From the NCBI GenBank assembly GCA_017398045.1, contig JAFQHI010000016.1, forward strand, positions 1 to 58,789: DNA of 58,789 nucleotides, written 5' to 3'. How positions within the stretch are numbered: the stretch's first letter is position 1; each line of letters opens with the position of its first letter. The translations under genes were made by a program, and so were the position numbers. Of this stretch, positions 1-9,700 are shown piece by piece. This DNA comes from Alistipes sp. Lineage in GTDB: Bacteria > Bacteroidota > Bacteroidia > Bacteroidales > Rikenellaceae. The notes beneath the pieces are model-generated. The model saw only the letters and a program-made list of their open reading frames with translations, was not told the DNA's origin and ran no database searches.

Positions 1-1
1 A

Positions 2-502
2 GAGGATGATGCTGACGAACTATACAAGTATGCCAAAGACCTACAAGTGGGGCCAGCTGCAGGATGGCCAGTACATACAAGCGTTGAGAATAGCAGAGAA
101 ATAATCCGCACAGTTCTCTCCGCAGTAGAGACTTACGCTGTGGTATTGAAGCAAACATGCAAACCTGTTGGCTGCATCGGATTGATGATAGGCAGGCAAA
201 GTAATATTGGACTACCCGACAATGAATGCGAGGTGGGCTACTGGATTGGCGTGCCCTATTGGGGACAGGGGCTGATACCCGAGGCTGTTCGTGAGTTGCA
301 ACATCGAGCTTTTGAGGTTCTGGGAATGCAGAAAATGTGGGCTGGTTACTTCGATGGCAACGAGAAGTCAAAACGTGTGCAAGAAAAATGTGGTTTTAAG
401 TATATGTTCACGAAATGCAACGTGTCATCACAATTGGTTGGTGAGTTGCGGACGGAACACATTACTTGCCTAACAAAGATGGAATGGTTAACAAGTAAGT
501 AA
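2..502 (+). CDS. GNAT-family N-acetyltransferase (RimJ/RimL type), 5' end outside the window
   Basis: The reading frame is already open at base 2, so the true start lies upstream and 166 C-terminal residues are visible. The frame contains the acetyl-CoA-binding stretch typical of RimJ/RimL-like GNATs: a beta-strand with GYWIGVPYWGQGLIPEA, where the Q/G-x-G loop binds the pyrophosphate, then a helix (VRELQHRAFEVLG) and the segment NEKSKRVQEKCGFKY that corresponds to the conserved N-x-x-S-x-R-V-x-E-K-x-G-F motif. Such enzymes acetylate protein N-termini, amino acids or small amines; the substrate cannot be read from sequence. A hairpin with a T-run follows the stop, so the gene probably ends its transcript here. 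A GTG at 47 could be mistaken for the start, but the upstream codons still read as GNAT sequence. Confidence 0.85.
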   Translation, partial: EDDADELYKYAKDLQVGPAAGWPVHTSVENSREIIRTVLSAVETYAVVLKQTCKPVGCIGLMIGRQSNIGLPDNECEVGYWIGVPYWGQGLIPEAVRELQHRAFEVLGMQKMWAGYFDGNEKSKRVQEKCGFKYMFTKCNVSSQLVGELRTEHITCLTKMEWLTSK

Positions 503-531
503 ATTCGAATTTAACGAACGTATTCAAAAAT

Positions 532-566
532 AAAGTGTATTCAGAAAAATCAATTTGAATACACTT
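532..566 (+). terminator. Rho-independent terminator after the GNAT gene
   Basis: AAAGTGTATTCA (532-543) pairs perfectly with TGAATACACTTT (555-566) around an 11-nt loop and runs into TTTTTT. It lies about 30 bp after the acetyltransferase stop codon. Confidence 0.85.
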
Positions 567-867
567 TTTTAACACACATATTGTATGCATATTTATCAAA
601 GAATTATTTGAATATACCGAATAAATTCAGTTAATATATCACAGGTGAACACTAAAATAATCTAACTGGTTGGTAACCATTCTATTAGATGAGATTGTTC
701 CCAGCTATATGTTTATTATTATTCTCTTACTAATCTCTCTAATTCTCTATAAATCACAAAGTTAAATCATTTAACAAGCATTTGGATATGATTGGAATGA
801 TTGGTATCTTTGTGGAATGCTGGGTGAATTCTATTGTACACCTTGAGCATATTAATTAAATTTTATC
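567..867. other. AT-rich intergenic stretch with no recognisable gene
   Basis: This is low-GC DNA with stop codons in all frames and no homologous motif. Only a weak GGTTggtAACC inverted repeat near 668 was noticed. It separates the acetyltransferase terminator from the promoter-like element at 868. Confidence 0.6.
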
Positions 868-875
868 TATCTTTG
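868..875 (+). promoter_or_regulatory. Bacteroidota -7 element, possible promoter of the 880-1145 RNA
   Basis: TATCTTTG matches TAnnTTTG exactly. A TTG (843-845) lies 22 bp upstream as a weak -33. A transcript would start near 882 and could end at the T-run at 1139-1146. Confidence 0.45.
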
Positions 876-1018
876 TTACGGTTTCCGACCTTGTTCGAGA
901 AACTATACATATTATAGTTGACATTTTTTGTCGTAATCTTCAACATCAAAAACTTGGCGGTTTTATTGTAAAACGAAGATTCGCAAACAGATGTCCACGA
1001 GCGATGTTATATCTCCAC

Positions 1019-1146
1019 ATTACGCTTTTGGCGCAGTGTGTGCTTGTATATACATCCGGCGTGGGCTATCTGTGTTGCTTATTCGTTTTACGGGCAGCCA
1101 AGGCCTTGATGTTGGATAAGTAAATGCAGTGGTCTGCGCTTTTTTT
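1019..1146 (+). ncRNA. Candidate structured non-coding RNA (rod-shaped, 6S-like?) or leader/attenuator
   Basis: A long-range stem GCGCAG (about 1030) with CTGCGC (about 1133) closes the region, and the 3' strand runs into TTTTTTT. Inside, TACATCCGGCGTGGGCT (about 1051-1067) pairs with AGCCAAGGCCTTGATGT (about 1097-1113), giving a rod of about 110 nt with an internal bubble. The upstream part of the possible transcript (882-1018) also folds: AACTATA/TATAGTT, ATCTTC/GAAGAT, GTTTTA/TAAAAC. The shape resembles 6S-type or other conserved Bacteroidales RNAs, but no family was confirmed. The T-run abuts the start codon of the next gene, so it could instead be an attenuating leader. Confidence 0.5.
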
Positions 1147-1605
1147 ATGGACTTATCCGGAAATCGCTCGTTGTTGGACGGCCCGCTCGTGGCCTTCTTC
1201 GCCTCGCGCACGGCACCGGCCGAGGCCCTCGCATTGTCGCAACGCTGGGCGCATGAGATGGTCGAGGCAAATCGTGTGGTCGTCAGTGGATTTCATTCGC
1301 CCATCGAGCGTGCCGTACTGGATATTCTGCTGCGTGGCCGCTGCGCGGTGGTCGTGACGCTGGGGCGGTCGCTCTACCGCAATATTCCCGCCCACCTGAA
1401 GCAGGCCTACGAGGAGAACCGCCTGCTCTTTCTCTCCTTTCGAGGCTATGAACGCCCCTCGTTTTCCTCCTCGCAACTTCGAAATTGGGCAACCGCCCGT
1501 CTTGCCTCGGAGGTCGTCTTTGCCCCCTTCGATGAGCGTAGCCAACTCTCGACGCTCCATTTTACGCTCCGTCGCGGTACAACTCCCTGCCGAATTTTGG
1601 CCTGA
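1147..1605 (+). CDS. DprA-like (Rossmann/LOG-fold) protein, short form
   Basis: This 152-aa protein follows the DprA/Smf core: a first strand ending in a serine-arginine (LVAFFASRTAP, for the family's VAIVGSR), a helix, then VVVSGFHSPIERAVLDILL in place of the usual SGlA-x-GID-x-AH, then AVVVTLGRSLYRNIPAHL matching the aVlatGld-x-x-YP-x-N loop. Full DprA proteins (about 370 aa) load RecA on incoming single-stranded DNA. This one has only the Rossmann core and lacks the C-terminal winged helix, so a DNA-uptake role is not assured. The ATG at 1147 is preferred; a GTG at 1129 would lie inside the hairpin and T-run of the preceding RNA. A TTG a few codons later is also possible. Confidence 0.65.
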   Translation: MDLSGNRSLLDGPLVAFFASRTAPAEALALSQRWAHEMVEANRVVVSGFHSPIERAVLDILLRGRCAVVVTLGRSLYRNIPAHLKQAYEENRLLFLSFRGYERPSFSSSQLRNWATARLASEVVFAPFDERSQLSTLHFTLRRGTTPCRILA

Positions 1606-1632
1606 AACGCAGTGATTCGCCAAATTATTTCG

Positions 1633-1640
1633 TATCTTTG
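1633..1640 (+). promoter_or_regulatory. -7 element TATCTTTG ahead of the 115-aa gene
   Basis: This is an exact TAnnTTTG about 76 bp before the ATG at 1716. No good TTTG lies 19-21 bp upstream, so the -33 half is weak. Confidence 0.45.
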
Positions 1641-1715
1641 TTCGGCTGTGGGGGGTGTCGGAAAGATGGATGTTAAGCCCCCTCACCATTAAATAATAAA
1701 ACAACATAAATCGAG

Positions 1716-2063
1716 ATGGCTGATTTTGAGAAATGCCTTGCTATGACGGATGTCGACCTACAGTATGTCGCCTCGGTCTATGCCTGGATAGGCGAGGGTG
1801 GGGAGCTGCTGGTGGAGTATCGCTTCGAAGATGATGACAATGCGGCGCGTAACTTTGTAAAACGCGCGGTGGTCGATTCAGACGATGTACACGCCCTGGC
1901 ACTCCGTGTCGGTGTGCAGTTGGAGCAATTGCCCGAATGGTTGGACGAAGCGTGCGGTGTGGCGTATGATACCACTGCCTCGGAGGTTGAGCGCGTGTTC
2001 AAGGAGGCTTTGGATACGATTTTGGATGCGGGTGTGCAATACCACCTTAAGGATATAAAGTAA
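1716..2063 (+). CDS. Hypothetical protein, 115 aa, acidic
   Basis: Family not recognised. The protein is soluble with no signal peptide or membrane segment, is strongly acidic, and looks alpha/beta: a strand pair around YVASVYAWIGEGGELLVEYRF, then helices rich in E and D. The stop lies 4 bp before the SDR gene, so the two are probably co-transcribed from the TATCTTTG element at 1633. An internal ATG at 1743 (MTDVDLQY) is an alternative start. It could be a small regulatory or binding protein, but nothing in the sequence fixes a role. Confidence 0.6.
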   Translation: MADFEKCLAMTDVDLQYVASVYAWIGEGGELLVEYRFEDDDNAARNFVKRAVVDSDDVHALALRVGVQLEQLPEWLDEACGVAYDTTASEVERVFKEALDTILDAGVQYHLKDIK

Positions 2064-2067
2064 TACG

Positions 2068-2805
2068 ATGATGCGACGTGTATTTGTAACCGGTGCCGGC
2101 CACGGAATTGGTCGGGCGATTGTCGAGGCCTTTGTCGAGGCGAGCGATAGGGTGGCCTTTTGCGATATTGACCCGATACGCGGTGAAGAGGTGGCTGCCC
2201 TGACCGGAGCGCGATTCTTTCGGCTCGATGTCTGCGATAAGGAGGCCCTGGAGGGGGCTGTACAAACGCTTTTGGAGGAGTGGGGCGATTTGGATATTGT
2301 GGTCAATAACGTCGGCATTGGCGGTTTTGAGCCGATTACCGAGACCTCGGTTGACCATTTCGAAAAGGTCTTAAATACCAACCTCCGCTCGGCCTTTATC
2401 ACGGCTCGCAAGCTGGCCATACACCGCAAGGCGCAGGGTGCCACGAACCCCTATGGTCGCATCGTGAACCTCTGCTCGACCCGCTACCTGCAAAGCGAAC
2501 CACATTCGGAGGCCTATGCCGCCTCGAAGGGGGCGATCTGGTCGATGACCCACGCCTTGGCTGTTTCGCTCGCGCCCTATCACATCACGGTCAATTGTAT
2601 CGCACCCGGGTGGATAAGTGTGAACGAAGAGGAGGTGTTGCGCCCGGAAGACCACGCCTTCCACCTCTCGGGCAGAGTTGGTCGAGCCGAAGATATCGCC
2701 CGCACGTGTCTCTTCCTGTGCGATGCGAAGAGCGATTTCATCAACGGTCAATGTATTACCGTCGATGGGGGCGTGACCAAAAAGATGATTTATCCCGAGG
2801 AGTAA
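2068..2805 (+). CDS. Short-chain dehydrogenase/reductase (SDR), classical type
   Basis: This 245-aa protein has the complete classical SDR signature. The NAD(P)-binding turn TGAGHGIG is at residues 8-15, an acidic residue after the second strand (CDID, about 32-35) favours NAD(H), the structural NNVG is at 80-83, the catalytic Tyr-Lys are in YAASK at 150-154, and S137 is near the expected Ser. PGWI after the sixth strand and the C-terminal GQCITVDGG motif are also typical. It oxidises or reduces an alcohol/carbonyl substrate; FabG-like proteins and sugar or steroid dehydrogenases share this layout, so the substrate is open. It lies directly downstream of the 115-aa unknown. Confidence 0.85.
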   Translation: MMRRVFVTGAGHGIGRAIVEAFVEASDRVAFCDIDPIRGEEVAALTGARFFRLDVCDKEALEGAVQTLLEEWGDLDIVVNNVGIGGFEPITETSVDHFEKVLNTNLRSAFITARKLAIHRKAQGATNPYGRIVNLCSTRYLQSEPHSEAYAASKGAIWSMTHALAVSLAPYHITVNCIAPGWISVNEEEVLRPEDHAFHLSGRVGRAEDIARTCLFLCDAKSDFINGQCITVDGGVTKKMIYPEE

Positions 2806-2876
2806 GCCGCGGGTTCGTGTAGCGGTTTGGGTATGAATTTTGCCTGCGACAAGGTGGTTTGTTTATCCCTTGTCCT

Positions 2877-4040
2877 ATGCACGTTGATATCTCTTCCGCC
2901 ATTCGCTCGGTCGGAGTCGATGATTTCGAGCTGGAGCGTTTCGAAAGCCAATTTCCGACACCCGACGGAATGGCTTATAACTCCTATCTGATTCTTGATG
3001 AGCGCGTTGCTATCCTCGATTCGGTGGATGCGCGATGCACGAAGGAGTGGCTTTCAAATCTTGAACGCAGCCTTTCGGGGCGTTGTCCCGACTACCTGAT
3101 TATTCACCATATGGAGCCGGACCATTCCGGCTCTTTAATCGATGTCTTGCGTCGCTATCCCTCCTTACAACTCGTCGGTACCTCCCGCACGATGCAGCTT
3201 TTGAGGCAGTTTTTCGATGGCTTCGATTTCAGCCAAAACACCCTTCTTGTCGGTGAGGGCGATACGTTGTCGCTTGGCAGCCATGAGTTGTGTTTTTATA
3301 CCGCCCCGATGGTCCATTGGCCCGAGGTGATGGTAAGCTACGAACGACGCGAAAAGGTCCTCTTTTCGGCAGATGCCTTCGGTAAATTCGGAGCCGTTTC
3401 GCGCTCCGAAGCATGGATTGATGAGGCGCGTCGCTACTATTTCAATATCTGCGGAAAGTATGGCGATGCGGTACAACGCCTGCTCGAGAAGGTGGCTCGC
3501 ATCGAGGTGCGTTGTATCGCTCCGTTGCACGGGCCGGTGCTGAAAGAACCGCTTGATGAGTACCTAAATCTTTACAATAGGTGGAGTCGATATATTCCTG
3601 AAACAGATGGCGTACTGATTGCGTGTGCATCCATCTATGGTGGCACGATGTACGCCTCGGAGCGGCTTGCCGAGTTGCTCCGAAAACGCGACGCCGGCGA
3701 GGTGCGGATTGTCGATTTGACCCGTACTGATTGTTCCTATTCGCTCACCGAGGCCTTTCGCTTTTCGCGTCTTGTGGCGGCTGCGGCCTCCTACGACGGA
3801 GCGTTGTTTCCGCCCATGTACGATTTCCTTTACCACCTGCGCATCAAAGGCTATCGCAACCGACGGGTTGCACTGATCGAAAACGGCTCTTGGGGAGCCT
3901 CGGCCGCCCGCGAAATGCGGCAACAGTTCGGTGCGATGCGCGACATTGAACTCTTGCCTCAAACACTCACGATTCATTCGCGCCTAAAACATCAGGACGA
4001 GGCTTCGCTCGCGGCCCTTGCCGATGCTTTGTGTCGGTAG
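2877..4040 (+). CDS. Flavodiiron protein (class A, FprA-like O2/NO reductase)
   Basis: The N-terminal metallo-beta-lactamase-like domain carries all expected di-iron ligands: H78, E80, D82 and H83 in HMEPDH, H147 in PMVHWPE, D166 in SADAFG and H218 in APLHGP. The C-terminal flavodoxin domain (about 245-387) has an FMN phosphate-loop-like ASIYGGT. These cytoplasmic enzymes reduce O2 to water or NO to N2O and protect anaerobes. No rubredoxin domain is fused, so an external rubredoxin or reductase must donate electrons. An in-frame TTG at 2859 exists, but the ATG at 2877 fits the family N-terminus. At 387 aa the length is normal for class A. Confidence 0.9.
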   Translation: MHVDISSAIRSVGVDDFELERFESQFPTPDGMAYNSYLILDERVAILDSVDARCTKEWLSNLERSLSGRCPDYLIIHHMEPDHSGSLIDVLRRYPSLQLVGTSRTMQLLRQFFDGFDFSQNTLLVGEGDTLSLGSHELCFYTAPMVHWPEVMVSYERREKVLFSADAFGKFGAVSRSEAWIDEARRYYFNICGKYGDAVQRLLEKVARIEVRCIAPLHGPVLKEPLDEYLNLYNRWSRYIPETDGVLIACASIYGGTMYASERLAELLRKRDAGEVRIVDLTRTDCSYSLTEAFRFSRLVAAAASYDGALFPPMYDFLYHLRIKGYRNRRVALIENGSWGASAAREMRQQFGAMRDIELLPQTLTIHSRLKHQDEASLAALADALCR

Positions 4041-4234
4041 CCGTTCGGAGCGATTGTGGTGGGGTGGTTGTCCATAGTGCAACCGCCCTTTGTTTTTGTT
4101 ATCAGGGGGAACAAAATGTTGCTATAATTGTTCGTTTTGTTCGATAAATTGTCGGTCGTTTTGGTGTAAATCGGAATAAAATGGGACTATATGTGAAATA
4201 TGGCTCCTTTTTCCCCTGAAAATCGCCTTTGAGG

Positions 4235-4266
4235 TTTGCTATTCTTGGTTTTTTATCCTTACTTTG
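4235..4266 (+). promoter_or_regulatory. Promoter of the first RND efflux operon
   Basis: TTTG (4235-4238), 20 bp, then TTACTTTG (4259-4266), which differs from TAnnTTTG at one base. It places transcription near 4273, so translation must begin at the ATG at 4311 and not at the in-frame ATG at 4236, which lies inside the promoter. Confidence 0.65.
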
Positions 4267-4310
4267 CACCACAAATTTTGAATTTTTTTAGGTTAAATAA
4301 CACATTTTCG

Positions 4311-5678
4311 ATGAAACGCAAGAGACTTTTTCTAATGATGCTTCTTTCGGTGGGTTTTGTAAGCTCGCCGATGATGGCGCAGGAACAGGTCGAGCAGCCG
4401 GTAGCCGTGGCTCAAAACGGCCCGATGATGCTCACCTTGGACAAGGCATTGCAGATTGCCCTGGAGGAGAATCCGACGGTGCAGATTGCCGACCAGACGA
4501 TTGAGGTTAAACGGTATGCGAAGAAGGGTACTTTCGCCGCCCTTTGGCCCGAGATTTCGGCCTCGGCTACCTATCAGCGTTATGTCAAGAAGCAGACCTT
4601 CCACATCATGGGCCAGACCCACGAGGTAGGTACGACCAACAACGCTTCGGCCGGTATTTCGGCCGCCATGCCGCTTGTTAATTTCCAGCTCTGGAAGTCG
4701 CTCAAACTCTCGGCCATGGATGTCGAGTTGGCCGTTGAGCAGGCACGTTCGTCGCGTATCGATATGGTGGAGCAGGTTTCGAAGGCCTTCTATCAGGTGC
4801 TGATGGCCAAAGATGCCTACAATGTCTATAAGCGTGTTTATGACAATGCGGTCGAGAATCATAAGATTGTCGAGAAGAAGTATAAGGTGGGTGCCGTGTC
4901 GGAGTATGATTTCATCCGCTCCGAGGTTACGGTTGCCAATGCCGAGCCGAATCTGCTCAATGCCGAGAATTCGATTGTGCTTGCTTTGTGGCAGATGAAG
5001 GCCCTGCTGGGTATGGATTTGAATCTGGATATCGACTGCGAGGGTTCGTTGGCCGATTACGAGGCACAGCTCATGGCCGGTTACAAGGGCGAGGGCGACC
5101 TTTCGAACAATACGACCCTCAAGCAGTTCGACATTCAGCAGAAGATGCTGGAGCAGACGCTTAAGGTGCAGCGTGCCGCCAACCTTCCGTCGCTCGCACT
5201 GACGGCCAACTACACCTATACGGCCATGGACGAGTCGATTAAGATTCAGCACTATCGCTGGAACCCCTACTCGGTAGTGGGTCTGAGCCTCAATGTGCCG
5301 ATTTTTGCCGGTGGCAAGCGTCGCTCGGATATTAACCAGGCAAAGCTCAATCTGAACAACCTGGAGCTTCAGCGCGAAAACGTGGAGCGTCAGTTGCGCA
5401 CGGCCCTGATGCAGTATCAGTGCAATATGCGCACCAATATGAAGGAGTACTACGCCTCGTCGCAGAACCTTTCGCAGGCCAAGCGTGGTTACGATATTGC
5501 CGTGAAGCGTTACGAGATTGGCGGTGGTACGCTGGTCGATGTCGATAACTCGCAGTTGGCCTACACGCAGGCCGAGTTGTCGCGTTCGACGGCCATCTAC
5601 AACTACCTCATCAACGGCGTCGAGATTGACAAGTTGATTGGTGCCAATAACTTTGCAACTTATACCGAAGAGAACTAA
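4311..5678 (+). CDS. TolC-family outer-membrane efflux channel
   Basis: This 455-aa protein has a Sec signal peptide (MKRKRLFLMMLLSVGFVSS...MMAQ) and two TolC-type repeats rich in long amphipathic helices, for example the coiled stretches near VEQARSSRIDMVEQVSKAF and LNLNNLELQRENVERQL. The opening LTLDKALQIALEENPTV is the usual first periplasmic helix, and VGLSLNVPIFAGGKRRSDI is the typical beta-strand/turn before the second repeat. It would form the trimeric exit duct for the adaptor and pump encoded directly downstream. The gap to the adaptor ATG is only 16 bp. The start at 4311 is supported by the promoter position. Confidence 0.92.
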   Translation: MKRKRLFLMMLLSVGFVSSPMMAQEQVEQPVAVAQNGPMMLTLDKALQIALEENPTVQIADQTIEVKRYAKKGTFAALWPEISASATYQRYVKKQTFHIMGQTHEVGTTNNASAGISAAMPLVNFQLWKSLKLSAMDVELAVEQARSSRIDMVEQVSKAFYQVLMAKDAYNVYKRVYDNAVENHKIVEKKYKVGAVSEYDFIRSEVTVANAEPNLLNAENSIVLALWQMKALLGMDLNLDIDCEGSLADYEAQLMAGYKGEGDLSNNTTLKQFDIQQKMLEQTLKVQRAANLPSLALTANYTYTAMDESIKIQHYRWNPYSVVGLSLNVPIFAGGKRRSDINQAKLNLNNLELQRENVERQLRTALMQYQCNMRTNMKEYYASSQNLSQAKRGYDIAVKRYEIGGGTLVDVDNSQLAYTQAELSRSTAIYNYLINGVEIDKLIGANNFATYTEEN

Positions 5679-5694
5679 AAAAGTGAAAAGAGAT

Positions 5695-6726
5695 ATGAAC
5701 AAGAATCGAATCATGCGCGCGCTCTTTGTAGGCGGCGTTTGTCTGGCCACGATGGCTTGTGGCTCGAACAAGGAGACCAAGACGACCGAGGAGGTCGTGG
5801 TTGCAAAACCCAAGGTGACGACCCAGGTGGTCCACATCGAGGATGTCGAGATGGTAGGCACCTTTACCGGTAATGCCGAGGGCTATGCCGTAAATAACAT
5901 CACTCCGCAGCAGCCGCGTCGTATCAAGCGTCTGTTGGTCGATGTGGGTGACCGTGTATCGGTAGGCCAGAAGGTGGCCGATTTGGACGATTCGTCGCTG
6001 GCACAGGCCAAGGCACAGTATGAGACGGCCAAGACCGCTTTCGAGCGTTCGGACGAGCTGTATAAGTTCGGTGGCGAGTCGAAGGCTTCGTGGGAGGCTA
6101 CGAAGACCAACTACGAGGTGGCCAAGCTCACCTACGAGAACCTGCTCGAGAATACGACCCTCATTTCGCCCATCGCCGGTGTAGTGACGGCTCGCAACTA
6201 CGACAATGGCGACATGGTGGGCGCACTCCCGCTCTTTGTGGTGCAGCGCATCAACCCCATCAAGGTCTTTGTCAATGTATCGGAGTCGCTCTATGCCTAT
6301 ATAAAGCGTTACATGACCGTCAGCGTGGAGTTTGATGCCCTGCCGGGTCAAAGCTTCGAGGGTAAGATTTCGCGTATCAACCCTTCGATTGATGCCGCAA
6401 CCCGCACCTTTGAGGTGGAGGTTTCGATTCAGAACAACCACGAGGTGATTAAGCCCGGTATGTATGGCCGCGTGACGGCAACCTATGGCAAGCGTAAGAA
6501 TATCGTTGTACCCGACCAGTCGGTGGTTAAGATGCTCGGCTCGGGCGACCGTTTCATCTATGTTTGTAAGCAGGACGGTACGGTAGCCTACACGAAGGTG
6601 GAGCTGGGTGCGCGTATGAACGACAAGTATGAGATTTTGAGCGGTATCAACGATGGTGACGAGGTCGTTGTTACGGGTCAGGTGGCACTGAAGGATGGTA
6701 TCGCCGTTGAGCGCGTAACCGAGTAA
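5695..6726 (+). CDS. RND efflux periplasmic adaptor (membrane fusion protein)
   Basis: This 343-aa adaptor has a lipoprotein-type signal ending in LATMAC, followed by the usual MFP order: a barrel strand, a lipoyl half-motif (PRRIKRLLVDVGDRVSVGQKV), an alpha-hairpin built from AQYETAKTAFERSDEL and repeats, the second lipoyl half (TLISPIAGVVTARNYDNGDM), then the beta-barrel and membrane-proximal domains. It bridges the inner-membrane pump and TolC. It is encoded 16 bp after tolC and 42 bp before the pump, so all three are one operon. The ATG at 5695 is chosen because it begins the signal sequence; earlier in-frame codons overlap tolC. Confidence 0.92.
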   Translation: MNKNRIMRALFVGGVCLATMACGSNKETKTTEEVVVAKPKVTTQVVHIEDVEMVGTFTGNAEGYAVNNITPQQPRRIKRLLVDVGDRVSVGQKVADLDDSSLAQAKAQYETAKTAFERSDELYKFGGESKASWEATKTNYEVAKLTYENLLENTTLISPIAGVVTARNYDNGDMVGALPLFVVQRINPIKVFVNVSESLYAYIKRYMTVSVEFDALPGQSFEGKISRINPSIDAATRTFEVEVSIQNNHEVIKPGMYGRVTATYGKRKNIVVPDQSVVKMLGSGDRFIYVCKQDGTVAYTKVELGARMNDKYEILSGINDGDEVVVTGQVALKDGIAVERVTE

Positions 6727-6768
6727 TCCGCTCCGAGAAACAAACGCTAATCACTAAAGAGACAACAG

Positions 6769-9700
6769 ATGAATTTTTATAAGACATCGGTTAAAAACCC
6801 GATTACGACGATTATCCTGTTTGCGACAATCGCCATTATGGGTGTCGTCTCCTTCACACGCCTCGGTATCGACCTCTTCCCCGATATCGAATCGAACGCG
6901 ATGTTGGTGATGACCACCTACCCGGGTGCGTCGGCCGAGGATATCGAGACCAACGTAACCCGCCCGATTGAGAATGTGTTGAACGGTGTGGACCACCTTA
7001 AGCACATTACCTCGACCTCGAAGGAGAATATTTCGGTCGTGGCACTGGAGTTCCAATACGGTTACGACATTGATGTGCTGGTGAACGATGTGCGCGATAA
7101 ACTCGATATGCTCTCCACACTACCCGATGGTGTGAGTCAGCCCATCATCTTCAAGTTTACGGCCGACATGATTCCCGTCCTGATGGTGGGTGTGACGGCC
7201 CAGGAGAGCATGAGCGGTCTGTACAAGATTCTCGACGACCAGGTGGCAACGCCGCTGGCACGTGTGAGCGGTGTGGGTACGGTTTCGATTGCCGGTATTC
7301 CCCAGCGCGAGATTCAGGTCTATTGCGACCCGAACAAGTTGGAGGCTTACGGCCTCTCGATTGAGGCTATCTCGTCGGCCATTGCTGCGGCTAACCGCAA
7401 TACGCCGGCCGGTTCGTTCGACCTCGGTTCGAATGCCTATTCGCTGCGTGTGGACCACGAGTTCGAGGACCCGAGCGAGATGTTGAGCCTTGTGGTGGGC
7501 TACCGCAACGGTGCGCCGATTCGCTTGAGCGATGTGGCTACCATCAATGACTCGGTGCAGGAGCGTATCCAGGATACCTACAACAACGGCGAGAAGGGTG
7601 GTATGATTATCATCCAGAAGAAGTCGGGTGCCAATGCCGTGGAGATTGCCAGCGAGGTGAAGAAGCACCTGGCGTCAATTCAGCAGAACCTGCCGTCGGA
7701 CGTGAAGATGTTTACCATCGTCGATACGTCGGATAATATTATCTCGACCGTCAATTCGCTGCGCGATACGATTATCACGACCCTGTTGCTCGTGATGATT
7801 GTGGTATTCATCTTCCTGGGTCGCTGGCGTGCTACGATTATCGTCGTGCTGACGATTCCTATTTCGCTTTTGGCTGCCGTGATTTACATCCTGGCCACGG
7901 GCGAGACGCTGAATATTATCACCATGTCGTCGCTCTCGATTGCTATCGGTATGGTGGTCGATAACGCCATTGTGGTGTTGGAGAATATTACGACCCACAT
8001 CGACCGCGGAGCCCAGCCCAAGCAGGCAGCCATCTTCGCCACGAAGGAGGTAGGTATCTCGGTAATGGGTGGTACGCTGACGACGATTGCCGTGTTCCTG
8101 CCGCTGACGATGGTGACGGGTATGGCCGGTATCCTCTTCAACTCGATGGGTTGGATGGTAACCATTACGCTGACCGTTTCGACCATTGCGGCCATCACCT
8201 TTACGCCGGTACTCTGCTCTCTGATGATGAAGAAGAGTCCGAAGAAGGCATGGTTCCAGGGTAAGATTGATGCCGTGATGGAGCGTTTCAACAACTTCTA
8301 CGGTGGCGTGTTGGCCTTCTGTGTGACGCACCGCAAGCGTGTGCTGCTCGGTTCGCTGATTCTCTTCGTGGGTGTGCTTGGTATTTTGGGTCCGCGTCTG
8401 AAGTCGGAGTTCTTCCCCGTGCAGGATAGCGCACGTATCAGTGCCGAGATTAAGTTGCCGGCAGGTACGCGTCAGGAGATTACGCGCGATTTGGCTTTGG
8501 AGCTGGTGGAGCGTATCCGCGCAGCCTATCCCGAGGAGGTGACGATGGTCAACGTCCGCGAGGGTCAGGCCGATACGGACAACGTATTTGCTTCGTTGCA
8601 GGATAACGGTACGCACCTCATTTCGATGAATATTTCGCTTGTGAAGAAGACCGAGCGCGACCTGACGCTGACCGAGATTGGTGATGGTGTGCGTAAGATT
8701 CTTGGCGAGTACACGCAGATTCGTACCTTTACCGTGACCGAGGGTGGTAGTGCCGGAATGGCCGGTAAGTCGTCGGTGGATATCGAGCTGTATGGCCACG
8801 ATTTCGACACGGCCGATGCGCTGGCTGCCCAGATTGCCCAGATGTTCCGTCAGATGGAGGGTTGTACCGAGGTGACGATTTCGCGTAACGAGTACACGCC
8901 CGAGTATCATGTCGATTTCGATTTGGAGAAACTTTCGCGTGCCGGTCTGGATGTGACGACCGCCTCGACCTATCTGCGCAACCGCATCAACGGTTCGGTG
9001 ATGTCCTACTACCGTGAGGATGGTGACGAGTACGATATCCGTGTACGTTACGACCGCAAATTCCGCGAGTCGTTGGAGGATATCGAGAACATCACGATTT
9101 ACAACACGCAGGGTCATGGTATCAAGATTCGTGACGTGGGTACGGTGAAGGAGGCCTCGACGCCCCCCGATATCACCCGTAAGGACCGCGAGCGTTACAT
9201 CACGATTTCGGGTACCGTAGGTGCCGGCTACGCCCTTTCGGACCTGGTCGAGCAGACGAAGGTCGAGATGGCCAAGTTTCCGATGCCGCAGGGCTTTATG
9301 TGGCAGATTGGCGGTACGTATGAGGACCAGCAGGAGACCTTCGGTGACCTGATTCTGCTCATGGCGTTGATGGTGATTCTCGTCTTCGTGATTATGGCTT
9401 CGCAGTTCGAGTCGCTGACCTATCCCTTTGTGATTATGTTCTCGCTGCCGTTTGCCGTGTTGGGTGTGGTTATCGGTTTGGCCATTACGGGTACGCCGAT
9501 GAACATCATGGCCATGCTCGGTATCCTGATGCTGATTGGTATCGTGGTGAACAACGGTATCGTGCTTGTCGATTACACGATTCTCTGCCGTGAGCGCGGT
9601 ATGTCGGTCGTTGATGCCGTTGTGACGGCAGGCCGCAGCCGTCTGCGCCCGATTCTGATGACCACGCTGACCACCGTACTCGGTATGATTCCGATGGCAG

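Noticed and set aside
4236-4310. N-terminal extension of TolC from an ATG at 4236
   Set aside because: The stretch contains the promoter, and the signal peptide begins at 4311.
4332-5861. 509-aa minus-strand frame opposite tolC
   Set aside because: Antisense to a clear TolC gene with no domain and low complexity.
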